Shown here: positions 18,804 to 27,657 of the stretch, piece after piece
Layout: the number at the start of each line of letters is the position of its first letter
How positions within the stretch are numbered: the stretch's first letter is position 1
Assembly: GCF_024723255.1 (NCBI RefSeq)
Contig: NZ_JANIAC010000004.1
Span: 62,001 to 126,000 of the forward strand
From: Aestuariibaculum sp. M13
GTDB taxonomy: Bacteria; Bacteroidota; Bacteroidia; Flavobacteriales; Flavobacteriaceae
Reading direction: 5' to 3'
DNA length: 64,000 bases
Notes under the pieces: generated by a model
What the model saw: only the letters and a program-made list of their open reading frames with translations
Database searches by the model: none
Told to the model about the DNA's origin: nothing
Position numbers and translations under genes: made by a program

Positions 18804-20192
18804 TTAGTTGTCTGTGCTGAAAACTTCAAAAGATTTAATTTCCGGATTTCCTTTAGATTCGGTAATTTTTAAACGCACTTGTGAAACATTTAGCTCATCA
18901 AACTTATGGATAAATTTATGCCCAATACAAGAGCCTTCAAAAATAGTTTTCCAGCCTTCCTTAGTTTTTCCTTCTAAAACAAAAGCTCTCACACGTTCTC
19001 CAATGGCAATGTTTTCGGCCAAGACAATTTGATTAATGTTTTGAGTTTTTGAAAGCTTTATAGTTAGTTTAGATTTGTTCCCAGATGTTGTTCTAGCCGG
19101 GTTTGAAAACTTCCGATTGATTTCATCTCCAAATTCCTTCAGGCGTTTTACATCAGGCTCAGGAATTAGTCCGTTCGGGTCTGGGGTAATGCCTAAAATA
19201 AGCGAACTATTATGACCAACCGAGTTGTAGTACATGGCCATTAGGTGTTCTAAAGGGAAAATGTGTTCTTCGTCATTAGGTTCCCAAAACCATTCATGAC
19301 GACCGTTATAACCTCTAAGCGGGGCATCGCTCATGGCTGGCATGTAATATTTACCATCAGGATCTCCTGTCTTTAATAACTCGAAATTGTTTTTAAAAAT
19401 GACCTCTTGATTGGTAGAATGTGAGTAAGGAAATGGATAAGTGCCCCAACTAGGATAAGGTACTTTTCCAGATTCGCTGCCACCCCAACGAATATCTGCG
19501 CGTTGCGTGTTGTGATAAAAAATAATATTTTTTTGATGCTTTTCAGCAATAGGTAAAATGTCGGCTCCACCTTGTTCCGGACCATGAGCCCCGCCGTCGA
19601 ACCAAACCATAGCCAAATCGCCATAACGAGACATAAGCTCGTCTACCATACCTTCACACATACGGTTGTAATGCTTTTGGCGATTCTCGGCAAATGTGCC
19701 AGTTCCTTGTACTTTAAAATCGTGAATACCATAGAACGAATTCCAACGTATGCCAATGTAAATACCTGGCTTTACGCCATATTTTCTACAAGATTCAACA
19801 AAATCTTTTACAATATCGCCTTTTCCATCTTTCCATTTTACAGCTTTTAAACAGTATGGATTAACATCACTTTGGTATAAGGCAAAACCAGTTTCGTGCG
19901 TCGCGGTAAGAATCGCTAAATTACAACCAGCATCTTTAACCGATTTAATCCACTGGTCGGTATCAAGTTGTTTAGGGTTAAAAATATTGATGACTTCAAC
20001 CGGTGTAATTCTGTTGATTTTTTGGTTGTACTGTTTGTTGTCGAATACATGAAGGTCGTAGTGAAAAACAGCAACCAATTCGGCATCTTGCCAATCTAAT
20101 TGAGCTTGCGTTGGAATTGGAACTTCGGTTTGTGCTACCAGCACTTGTATTGAAAGAAATAAAAGAAATAAAGTGGATTTTATAAGGTTCAT
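18804..20192 (-). CDS. Alpha-L-fucosidase family protein (GH29), exported
   Basis: The 462-residue protein has a signal peptide (ending VLVAQ, about residue 20) and a GH29 barrel. Visible patterns are LAILTATHETGFALYQSD, YGVKPGIYIGIRWNSF and the nucleophile motif MVWFDGGAHG with Asp near residue 199. The C-terminal about 80 residues resemble a small beta-sandwich of the galactose-binding type (ERVRAFVLEG, VSQVRLKITES). The HETGF in place of the usual HHDGF, together with the overall pattern, suggests a divergent GH29 subfamily that may act on a different alpha-fucoside or alpha-galactoside-like substrate. It is the last gene of a minus-strand group with a second GH29 and a TonB receptor. Confidence 0.82.
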   Translation of the reverse strand: MNLIKSTLFLLFLSIQVLVAQTEVPIPTQAQLDWQDAELVAVFHYDLHVFDNKQYNQKINRITPVEVINIFNPKQLDTDQWIKSVKDAGCNLAILTATHETGFALYQSDVNPYCLKAVKWKDGKGDIVKDFVESCRKYGVKPGIYIGIRWNSFYGIHDFKVQGTGTFAENRQKHYNRMCEGMVDELMSRYGDLAMVWFDGGAHGPEQGGADILPIAEKHQKNIIFYHNTQRADIRWGGSESGKVPYPSWGTYPFPYSHSTNQEVIFKNNFELLKTGDPDGKYYMPAMSDAPLRGYNGRHEWFWEPNDEEHIFPLEHLMAMYYNSVGHNSSLILGITPDPNGLIPEPDVKRLKEFGDEINRKFSNPARTTSGNKSKLTIKLSKTQNINQIVLAENIAIGERVRAFVLEGKTKEGWKTIFEGSCIGHKFIHKFDELNVSQVRLKITESKGNPEIKSFEVFSTDN

Positions 20193-20262
20193 GTAATATA
20201 TTTTAAAAAATTAAGGTTGGTTTTGTTTTAATACGTTTCAATTTTAGATATCCCAGAGTTTT

Positions 20263-22167
20263 TTATTCATTAATTTCAGAACCGTAAACTTGTAATTTTT
20301 TTAAATGAAGGGCCGCAGTAGAGGAGGACTCTACAGAAACTTTTATATATCGCCCTTTAATTCCAGGTAATTCTATTCCGGCATTAAACTGGGTTACCGG
20401 AACTTCCCAATGATAAAAGCTTCCTTTTTTATCTTCAATTTTGTTCCAGTTTTCACCATCTATTGAAGTAAAGACACTAAAATTAAGATCGTTGGTTAAA
20501 TAATGTTTCTGATTAAAAATATCGATACCTTTAACTTGGTAATTTTTTTCTAAATCTATAATTGCAAATGCTTCTTTTTCTTCTTTACTATGAAAAGCAA
20601 AAGGGCTGTTAAATAGTTTGTTTGAAAATAATAAATTATGGAAACTAGAATCGTCTTCCTGAGATTGTGAACTTATTGTGAAGGTCGCATTATCCGAAAT
20701 AATATTGCCGTATAAAGGGTCTGAAAATAAGGAGTTAGACAAAGGGTCTCCAGACATTTCAGTAATTGTCTTTTTACATGTAAGCTCGATAATAATGGTT
20801 TCTTCGTTTTTGTTTGCTTTTGAAAGATTAAAAACAATTTCCGATTTGTTTTGAGTGAAACTTATTTCTCCACCTGTAAGTAATTGGGCTTTTTTTATTT
20901 TTGAAGGTATTGCAGGCAGCTTTAATGAATTAAGCGATTTGTCGGTAATGTGTAAATAAATGGTTTTGTCTTCGTACGTGCTACCTCCCCATTTTTGAGG
21001 ATACCAAGGGCCTCCTTTAGTATTGTAAATAGATTGTCCGTAGGTTTTCATCCATTGGCCAACTTCTTCCAATCGTTCTACCTCGACATCATCAAATGCA
21101 CCATTCCATTGTGAACCCCAACTTAAAAGCATATTACCATTTCCGCAGGCAGTAGACGTTATCATTTTAATAATTTTTTCTTTTGATTTTGGTGGGGTTC
21201 CAGAATAAGACCAGGAATGTGTTAGTGTAATGCAACTTTCCCAAGGGCGCTCCTGGTACATGCCAATTTTTTGTTCAGGCGTATCAAAATCTCCAGGAAT
21301 TGAAGCACGATTGTTAATTATAATTCCTGGTTGTAATTTACGTATCATTCTGGTTAATTCTTCAGAATCCCACATATCGGCCGTAAACATACCACCCCAC
21401 CAAGAAGCATCAAACCAAAAAATATCCACTTTGCCGTAATTCGTGCATAATTCTTTAACTACATTGAATTGATATGCTTTGTATTTATCGTGTGTAGGTC
21501 CTGGAAGGACTTTTTCAACACCTGGCTTAGCGTTAAAATAGGGTGCTTCTTTTTGACGGACAACCAACGTTGTGTCTATAGGTGCGTAATCTGGATGATA
21601 CCAATCACGTTGCGAATAATAGATTCCAAATTTCATGTTTGCTTCATGACAGGCATCGGCGATTTCTTTTAAATAATCTCTCCCAAAAGGCGTATTTGTA
21701 ACCTTGAAATCTGAATATTTTGTATCCCACATATGAAAACCATCATGATGTTTAGCGATGGTTACAATGTATTTCATGCCTGCATCTTTGGCAATCTTAA
21801 CCCACTTTTTGGCGTCGAAATTTTCAAATTTAAAGTGTTCAGGATAGGTAACCCAAACGGAGTCTGCAATAGGACCATGACCGCCATCAGGCGCTTTTCT
21901 TGTGTAGCACATACCCCAACTAAGGTCTTTTTTAATATACGTTGAAAGGCCAAAATGGATAAACATGCCGTATCGAGCATCATTGAACCATTGCATGTCT
22001 TCCTTCGTAGCAAAGTTGCTGGAGTCCCATTCTGCTTCGCTAAATAATTGTATATGGTTCCATCTTGCATTTTTATCCGTTTTATTACCACGTACAGACC
22101 ATTGTGCGTTGATTGAATGGAAAGAACAAATTAAAAGGAAAATAAGGGCGGTAAGTTGTTTTGTCAT
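20263..22167 (-). CDS. Alpha-L-fucosidase (GH29) with C-terminal discoidin-like domain, exported
   Basis: The 634-residue enzyme has a signal peptide ending at SINAQ. GH29 patterns are strong: WFNDARYGMFIHFGLSTY, VTIAKHHDGFHMWDT, FGIYYSQRDWYHPDY, and the nucleophile in FWFDASWWGG (Asp near residue 253). After the barrel comes a beta-rich linker and, from about residue 500, an F5/8 type C-like sugar-binding domain (DLEKNYQVKGIDIFNQ, GIKGRYIKVSVES). It should release alpha-linked L-fucose from oligosaccharides in the periplasm. The spacing to the neighbouring fucosidase is 70 nt, consistent with one operon starting at the TonB receptor. Confidence 0.9.
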   Translation of the reverse strand: MTKQLTALIFLLICSFHSINAQWSVRGNKTDKNARWNHIQLFSEAEWDSSNFATKEDMQWFNDARYGMFIHFGLSTYIKKDLSWGMCYTRKAPDGGHGPIADSVWVTYPEHFKFENFDAKKWVKIAKDAGMKYIVTIAKHHDGFHMWDTKYSDFKVTNTPFGRDYLKEIADACHEANMKFGIYYSQRDWYHPDYAPIDTTLVVRQKEAPYFNAKPGVEKVLPGPTHDKYKAYQFNVVKELCTNYGKVDIFWFDASWWGGMFTADMWDSEELTRMIRKLQPGIIINNRASIPGDFDTPEQKIGMYQERPWESCITLTHSWSYSGTPPKSKEKIIKMITSTACGNGNMLLSWGSQWNGAFDDVEVERLEEVGQWMKTYGQSIYNTKGGPWYPQKWGGSTYEDKTIYLHITDKSLNSLKLPAIPSKIKKAQLLTGGEISFTQNKSEIVFNLSKANKNEETIIIELTCKKTITEMSGDPLSNSLFSDPLYGNIISDNATFTISSQSQEDDSSFHNLLFSNKLFNSPFAFHSKEEKEAFAIIDLEKNYQVKGIDIFNQKHYLTNDLNFSVFTSIDGENWNKIEDKKGSFYHWEVPVTQFNAGIELPGIKGRYIKVSVESSSTAALHLKKLQVYGSEINE

Positions 22168-22285
22168 AATTTTTAATTGGTTCGAGAGGGTTTAAAGTAT
22201 TAGGTTCAATATTATTACTTAGCTCAATGTTTTTACCCTTAATTTTTACTATTAAATCTTAATTTTTAAAAAGAGCAAACATGTA

Positions 22286-25090
22286 TTAAATTTTGTAGTT
22301 TAATTTTAAAAATGTTCCTCGAGGTAATACAGGTACTACAATAAAGCTGACATCGGGATTGCCTTCAATATAATCTTTTGTAATTCCGTTGGCACTGGCT
22401 CCAAAACTATTTGCTCCGTAGAAATTGGCTAAACCTTCTGAATTAAAAAGATTGGTAATAAGTAAACTGGTTGAAATATTGTTTGATATTTTATATGTCA
22501 TTCCAAAATCAAAAATACTATAAGCAGGTAGTTGAAAAGCATTAGCCACGTTAGCTTCTCTTTCTCCCATAAATTGCCATTTAACAAAACTGGACATGTT
22601 TTTAAATTCATATTCCGTACTTAGATTAAACATGACCGTTGGATTATATGGAAGTGTATTTCCTGAGTAATTGGTTATACTATCGTCTTCAGTATCGGCA
22701 GTTCCGTTAGCATTGTAAATAGTCCATGTTTTTGTTTTAGGGTTTTGAAGTATTCCATTGAATAGGAATTTCAGGTTCTTTAAGGGCGAGTAAATACTTT
22801 CCCATTCCAAACCTATTGTTTTTGAACTGTTAAACTGCATAGGGGTGTAAAAAACGGCATTGGTAGTTTCATCAAATTCAAAGTTAGATGCTCCAATTTT
22901 ATTAAGCTGACTGTAAAACAAAGTTCCTGCAATTGAAAAATTGGTTAAACTTGATTTTAACCCCAGTTCTAATTGATTTATTTTCTGAATTTCGCCTTTT
23001 CTGTTTATTGGAGTGTTGGAGAAATTGTTGAAATAGTAATTCAGTTCCGGAGCCTTATTGCCCTTTGAGAACCTTAAAAAGAGAGCAGTTTGTTTAGATG
23101 TTTTATAATTAACCCCTCCAGAATACGAAATGTAATTGTAGGTGAAATTGAATAGGTCTTTTTCTCCGGTTGGTGTTAATACGCCATTGTCATAATCGGT
23201 ATAAGGGTTGCTATCTAAACCTCCATTTTGGGTAAATGGAGCATAGCGGTCGTTACTGCCTTTATGTGTAATGCTTTCAAATCTGACACCGAGATCTAAA
23301 TTCAGATTGTTTGTTAATAGCCAGTTGTCATTGGCGAAGGATGCCAGTTGAGTAATATGAGCACGGCTATTGCCAAAAAATAAACCGCCGTAATTGCTTA
23401 CTCCGTTTTGGTCTGATAAATACGTTATGGGTTCGTTCGGATTTTCTAGAGTTACAGATAACATTCTAGGATTGTTTTCATAAGTGACAAAAGCAAAGCT
23501 TCCTTGCGTAAATACAGAGGTGTTTGATAATCCTGTAGCAAATCCGAAGTTTAAAATATGATTCTCGAATTGCTTTTTTAAAATAAGTTGCTGAATTAAT
23601 TCATCGGCTTCATTGTCTTTTAGCCATGTTGAAGTGCCCATAATGGCATCATTCGGTAATCGACCATCAGTTAAATATTGGAATGATTCTCCTGCTAAAA
23701 TACCGCTATTATCAATTCTGGCTAATTCAATTCCAGACTGGGTGTCTTTAAAAACAATTTGACCTATTGGGAATTGTGCACCTGTAATAAAGTAAGCTAA
23801 CGGATTATTTAAAGAAACAAAGGCATTACTAATTGAAGTTTGCCAGTTGGCGCTTTTAGTTGAAACTTTTATGTTGTTTTTTATGGTCCAGTTATTACCT
23901 AATTTTTGAGATAAATCTATTCCAAAAGCATAGTCCTGTGCATGAATACCTTTAGCAGGATTAAAATGATCTAAAGACAGCAAGTTTCTGCCATCAGGAA
24001 TCGAGGCGTTAAATTCAGGCATCATTAAGGCAGTCGATTTAAAACTTTGTCCGAAAGCGGGCTGCGGATTATTCCAATTTACAGCTGAAACTCCAGTATA
24101 GCGATTCGTGTTATCGTTTAATAGTTTTCCGTAGAATTTAAAATACCCACGACTGTTTTCCTTTAAAACATTGAATTTAAATTGTCCGCCTTTACTGAAC
24201 GTGAAATTTGTATTTCTGGCACCATCATCATGTCTATAATGCCCGCCGGCGTTTATATACCAGTTGTTACCTAGAGGACTGCCAATAGAAGCATCTGCTC
24301 TGTAAAACATATTGTTGTTCCCTTGTGTTCCTGTCTGTAGTTGAATCTCACCACCTAGTACATTTCTTTTTTTGTTAGAGATGAAATTAAAAATTCCGCC
24401 AGGAGCATTCATGGAAGTTATTGAAGCATTTCCTCCTCTAATGGCTTCAAGTTTGGTGGTTGTTATGTCGTTTCTGTAAAATAAATCAGGGGCGTAATAT
24501 GAATGCTGAACAAGGCTAATAGGTAGTCCGTCTTCCTGAAGAGCTACGTAATACCAACCCATGTCGTCTTCTGCAGATGCCGAAATACCTCTGGTGTAAA
24601 CACGGGTAAAAACTTCACCGGCCGAAGCATCAGTAAAGATTCCAGGGATATTTTGAATTATTTGAGCTGTTCCACGAACAGGTATTTTAGATAGATCATT
24701 TTCATTAAGATTACTTATAGAGTTGCTAGACTCTAATTTGTTTCTGGAGTCAAAATTTCCTGTAACAACAATGGTTTCAAGATTTAATAAATCATCCTCT
24801 AAAGTGTAAAATAATTTTAAAGTTTGATTTTGAATTTTTATGGAGTCTGTTAATGTTTTATATCCTAAATGACTTATTGAAATTTGAAAGTTTCCGTTTG
24901 GAATATTTTTTAAATGATATGAATTTTCGGAATAAGAAATTGTAAAATAATTAGAAGAATTTAAACTTATGCTGGCATCTTTAAGGACGTCGTCTTTATT
25001 GTTTTTTACAGTTATAAGAATTTGATTTTGAGCCGATAAATTAAATGAATAAAAAATAGCAATTAGAAAGAGTATAAAGTTGCTTTTCAC
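22286..25090 (-). CDS. TonB-dependent receptor, no SusD partner
   Basis: The 934-residue outer-membrane transporter has a signal peptide (ending FNLSAQ). A carboxypeptidase-regulatory-like N-terminal domain at about 22-100 is followed by the TonB-box-like LETIVVTGNF, a plug domain (IIQNIPGIF, VYTRGISAS, LEAIRGGNASITSMNAPGGIFNFIS) and a 22-strand-type barrel ending in the C-terminal aromatic-containing LKLNYKI. The start codon is GTG (25088-25090); no ATG fits the signal peptide better. It heads the minus-strand fucosidase group, so import of a fucose-containing glycan or glycoside is inferred. The classical SusD lipoprotein is absent next to it. Confidence 0.9.
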   Translation of the reverse strand: MKSNFILFLIAIFYSFNLSAQNQILITVKNNKDDVLKDASISLNSSNYFTISYSENSYHLKNIPNGNFQISISHLGYKTLTDSIKIQNQTLKLFYTLEDDLLNLETIVVTGNFDSRNKLESSNSISNLNENDLSKIPVRGTAQIIQNIPGIFTDASAGEVFTRVYTRGISASAEDDMGWYYVALQEDGLPISLVQHSYYAPDLFYRNDITTTKLEAIRGGNASITSMNAPGGIFNFISNKKRNVLGGEIQLQTGTQGNNNMFYRADASIGSPLGNNWYINAGGHYRHDDGARNTNFTFSKGGQFKFNVLKENSRGYFKFYGKLLNDNTNRYTGVSAVNWNNPQPAFGQSFKSTALMMPEFNASIPDGRNLLSLDHFNPAKGIHAQDYAFGIDLSQKLGNNWTIKNNIKVSTKSANWQTSISNAFVSLNNPLAYFITGAQFPIGQIVFKDTQSGIELARIDNSGILAGESFQYLTDGRLPNDAIMGTSTWLKDNEADELIQQLILKKQFENHILNFGFATGLSNTSVFTQGSFAFVTYENNPRMLSVTLENPNEPITYLSDQNGVSNYGGLFFGNSRAHITQLASFANDNWLLTNNLNLDLGVRFESITHKGSNDRYAPFTQNGGLDSNPYTDYDNGVLTPTGEKDLFNFTYNYISYSGGVNYKTSKQTALFLRFSKGNKAPELNYYFNNFSNTPINRKGEIQKINQLELGLKSSLTNFSIAGTLFYSQLNKIGASNFEFDETTNAVFYTPMQFNSSKTIGLEWESIYSPLKNLKFLFNGILQNPKTKTWTIYNANGTADTEDDSITNYSGNTLPYNPTVMFNLSTEYEFKNMSSFVKWQFMGEREANVANAFQLPAYSIFDFGMTYKISNNISTSLLITNLFNSEGLANFYGANSFGASANGITKDYIEGNPDVSFIVVPVLPRGTFLKLNYKI

Positions 25091-25414
25091 GTAGTATTTA
25101 ATTAAATTTTTTGGAGTTAGTTGTTTCTAAACAAATATATAAATAAAGCAATATGTGAGATTGATGTATTTATTTTTTGCGTTTACTCAAGATTTTAGTG
25201 AAGTAGCTAATAGGATTCTTTGTTGAATTCTTAATGAAATTGCTTTATGTTGAGTTATTTATGTGCAAAATAAAGTAAAATTGAATATATTATTAATTTT
25301 TGTGAAAATTACATGCTTTTTAAGAAATGTAATAATTTGGTTTAAAAATTTTATGTAATATTGCATCATCTAGTTAACGAAAGGGGCTAACGCCGACGAT
25401 TTAGAGTTACTATT
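25091..25414. other. AT-rich divergent region with promoters for the receptor and the arginine leader
   Basis: This is the first half of a 623-nt gap without long genes. On the minus strand, TATATTTG (complement of 25132-25139) is an exact -7 box for the TonB receptor, without a convincing -33 partner. On the plus strand, TTTG (25336-25339) and TAATATTG (25356-25363) form an imperfect promoter with a 16-nt spacer for the arginine leader. Otherwise I see only AT-rich sequence. Confidence 0.45.
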
Positions 25415-25512
25415 ATGAAAACGACAAATTATATTTTTACATTTTTAAATGTTCAGTCTTTGAACATAAGTTTTAACGCATTTATTCCTGCACGTCGTTT
25501 TCGCCGCCCCTT
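25381..25512 (+). promoter_or_regulatory. Putative arginine attenuator RNA (long-range stem enclosing a leader ORF)
   Basis: AAGGGGC (25381-25387) can pair with GCCCCTT (25506-25512), and CGACG (25394-25398) with CGTCG (25493-25497). This forms a two-segment helix that encloses nearly all of the leader ORF. The 3' arm consists of its Arg codons. A ribosome stalled on those codons would prevent the helix. A second hairpin (GAGGTAGG 25534-25541 with CCTGCTTC 25547-25554, two wobbles) follows. No strong classical terminator is seen; the only candidate is a weak stem at 25594-25610 with T5 at 25620-25624. Confidence 0.5.
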
Positions 25513-25522
25513 GAGGGTTTAA
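25415..25522 (+). CDS. Candidate arginine-rich leader peptide of the arg-pro operon
   Basis: The 35-codon ORF begins MKTTNYIFTF and ends PARRFRRPLRV. Five of its last nine codons encode arginine (CGT CGT at 27-28, CGC CGC at 30-31, AGG at 34), while the first 26 codons contain none. It lies 192 nt upstream of an eleven-gene arginine and proline biosynthesis operon on the same strand. Clustered cognate codons just before the stop are the signature of leader peptides used in ribosome-mediated attenuation. That the peptide is translated and regulatory is inference. No homologue is known to me. Confidence 0.55.
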   Translation: MKTTNYIFTFLNVQSLNISFNAFIPARRFRRPLRV

Positions 25523-25713
25523 TAATTTATTTCGAGGTAGGTGTGCCCTGCTTCTTCAACAAAAAAGAATCCATTTAACTTTACCTAAATTTAACTCACT
25601 TGCAGTGTGTTATGTTGTGTTTTTAGGTTTATTCTAGTAATTTTATTCGGATTCTAAAAACAAGCAACAAATATTTATTATCATAACATTTTATTTATAA
25701 CCTAGATTGGTTT
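25523..25713 (+). other. Long untranslated leader between arginine leader ORF and operon
   Basis: This 191-nt stretch has no ORF worth calling. It contains the hairpin at 25534-25554 and the weak stem plus T5 at 25594-25624. No purine-rich ribosome-binding site precedes the first gene, as is common in this phylum. Confidence 0.4.
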
Positions 25714-26340
25714 ATGAAAAACATTGAGGTATTAATTGCCAATAAATCACATGCTAAATACGCAGAAATTATCTGCGAAACCATTGCTGAATCAGCCGCT
25801 GTAAGAGGGACAGGTATTGCCAGACGTACTCCAGAATATATCACAAAAAAATTGGAAAATGGAAATGCGGTTATAGCCTTGGAAGGCGAAAAGTTTGCAG
25901 GGTTTTGTTATATAGAACTTTGGGGACATGGTAAGTTTGTGGCCAACTCAGGATTAATTGTACATCCTGATTACAGAAATGTGGGTTTGGCAAAAAAGAT
26001 AAAACACAAAATTTTTAAGCATTCAAGAACTAAATTTCCTGATGCTAAAGTTTTTAGTATAACAACCGGTTTAGCCGTTATGAAAATGAACAGTGATTTA
26101 GGTTATAAACCTGTGCCATTTTCTGAGTTAACCGACGATTCAACATTTTGGGATGGTTGTCAGACTTGTAGAAATTACGATGTTTTAACAAGAACCAACC
26201 GAAAAATGTGTTTGTGTACAGGGATGCTTTACGACCCTAAATCAAAATTAGAAAAACAGAAAAAAGTAAAAGAAAAGGTTTTCAACAGATTAAAACATAT
26301 CAAGGAAACCATGTTCTTAAAAAAAAAAGACCAAAAGTAA
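25714..26340 (+). CDS. GNAT-family acyltransferase, probable N-acylglutamate synthase
   Basis: The 208-residue GNAT protein has the acyl-CoA pyrophosphate-binding region at NSGLIVHPDYRNVGLAKKIK (about 78-97; RxxGL/A form). First place in the arginine operon, with no argA or argJ elsewhere in the cluster, suggests it makes the N-acylglutamate that starts the pathway. A cysteine group, DGCQTCRNY and RKMCLCTG (Cys 149, 152, 166, 168), is spaced like a metal site and is unusual for a GNAT enzyme. The C-terminal 35 residues are very Lys-rich. Whether the donor is acetyl-CoA or succinyl-CoA is open; the transcarbamylase downstream points to succinyl. Confidence 0.75.
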   Translation: MKNIEVLIANKSHAKYAEIICETIAESAAVRGTGIARRTPEYITKKLENGNAVIALEGEKFAGFCYIELWGHGKFVANSGLIVHPDYRNVGLAKKIKHKIFKHSRTKFPDAKVFSITTGLAVMKMNSDLGYKPVPFSELTDDSTFWDGCQTCRNYDVLTRTNRKMCLCTGMLYDPKSKLEKQKKVKEKVFNRLKHIKETMFLKKKDQK

Positions 26341-26348
26341 TATAGCAG

Positions 26349-27527
26349 ATGAAAAAATTAGTAATTGCCTATAGTGGCGGGTTAGATACTTCGTATTGTG
26401 CAGTAAGCTTATCAAAAGAATTTGAAGTGCATGCTGTAAGTGTAAACACCGGTGGATTTACCAGAGCCGAGATTGATAGAATTGAAGCAAATGCCTATAA
26501 AATGGGTGTAACAACCTATAAAAATATAGATGCGGTAGCAACGTTTTATCAAAAAGTAGTAAAGTACTTAGTTTTTGGAAACGTATTAAAAAACAATACA
26601 TATCCGTTATCTGTAAGTGCAGAACGTATTATTCAGGCTATTGAGATTATTGAGTACGCAAAGAGTATTGATGCCGAGTATATTGCTCACGGTAGTACGG
26701 GTGCTGGTAACGATCAGGTGCGTTTCGATATGATTTTCCAAACTTTGGCACCAGATATTGAAATTATAACACCAATTAGAGATAAAAAATTAACAAGACA
26801 GGAAGAAATCGACTATTTAAAAGCTAATGGTATTGATATGCCATGGGAAAAAGCAAAATATTCGATTAACAAAGGACTTTGGGGAACCAGTGTTGGAGGA
26901 TCTGAAACTTTAACTTCTGAAAAACCACTACCAAGTGAAGCTTACCCATCTCAGTTAAAACATTCTGAAGAAGAAAAAGTGAAATTAACCTTCGAAAAAG
27001 GAGAGTTGGTAGCTGTTAATGGTATTGAAAACGATCCTGAAATCAATATTGAAACTTTAAATAATTTGGCATCGGCCTATGCCATTGGTAGAGATATTCA
27101 CGTGGGTGATACTATTGTTGGTATTAAAGGTCGTGTTGGTTTTGAAGCTGCTGCGGCATTAATCACTATTAAAGCGCACCACTTATTAGAAAAGCATACG
27201 CTTACTAAATGGCAGTTACAACACAAGGAATATATTGCAAGTTTCTACGGCATGCATTTACACGAAGGATTATACTTAGATCCGGTAATGCGCGATATGG
27301 AAGCCTTTTTACAAAGTAGTCAGGATAAAGTTAGCGGTGATGTAACAGTAACATTAAAACCTTATCACTTTACGTTAGATGGTATTTCATCAGAGCACGA
27401 TTTAATGAGTGCGAAGTTTGGTAGCTACGGCGAGGAGAATAAGGGCTGGACGGCAGATGAAGCTAAAGGATTTATTAAAATCTTTGGAAACCAGAACAAG
27501 ATTTATCAACAGGTAAATTCAAATTAA
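26349..27527 (+). CDS. argG: Argininosuccinate synthase
   Basis: The 392-residue cytoplasmic enzyme condenses citrulline and aspartate with ATP. The N-terminal PP-loop is AYSGGLDTSY (about 8-17). The family patterns IAHGSTGAGNDQVRFD, PIRDKKLTRQEEIDYLKANG and KYSINKGLWGTSVGG are present. The length is near the usual 395-400. It starts 8 nt after the GNAT gene, so the two are co-transcribed. A 130-nt gap with a degenerate dispersed repeat separates it from argC. Confidence 0.97.
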   Translation: MKKLVIAYSGGLDTSYCAVSLSKEFEVHAVSVNTGGFTRAEIDRIEANAYKMGVTTYKNIDAVATFYQKVVKYLVFGNVLKNNTYPLSVSAERIIQAIEIIEYAKSIDAEYIAHGSTGAGNDQVRFDMIFQTLAPDIEIITPIRDKKLTRQEEIDYLKANGIDMPWEKAKYSINKGLWGTSVGGSETLTSEKPLPSEAYPSQLKHSEEEKVKLTFEKGELVAVNGIENDPEINIETLNNLASAYAIGRDIHVGDTIVGIKGRVGFEAAAALITIKAHHLLEKHTLTKWQLQHKEYIASFYGMHLHEGLYLDPVMRDMEAFLQSSQDKVSGDVTVTLKPYHFTLDGISSEHDLMSAKFGSYGEENKGWTADEAKGFIKIFGNQNKIYQQVNSN

Positions 27528-27539
27528 AATAGAACTAAA

Positions 27540-27645
27540 GCTTGTCATCCTGAATTGTCACACTGAGCATTTGATATTAAGAGGAACAAACACTGTTTGT
27601 GGGAGTTTTAAAAGTGTTGTTTCAGTACCTAAATGATGAGTTTGA
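27540..27645 (+). repeat. Degenerate intergenic repeat between argG and argC
   Basis: TTGTCATCCTGAATTGTCA with CACTGAGCA, and later GTTGTTTCAGTACCTAAATGATGAG, resemble a decayed copy of the dispersed GTCATCCTGAA...TTTCAGGATCT type of palindromic intergenic element found in many Bacteroidota genomes. The assignment is from memory of such elements and is not tested. Confidence 0.35.
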
Positions 27646-27657
27646 AAAACAGTAAAA

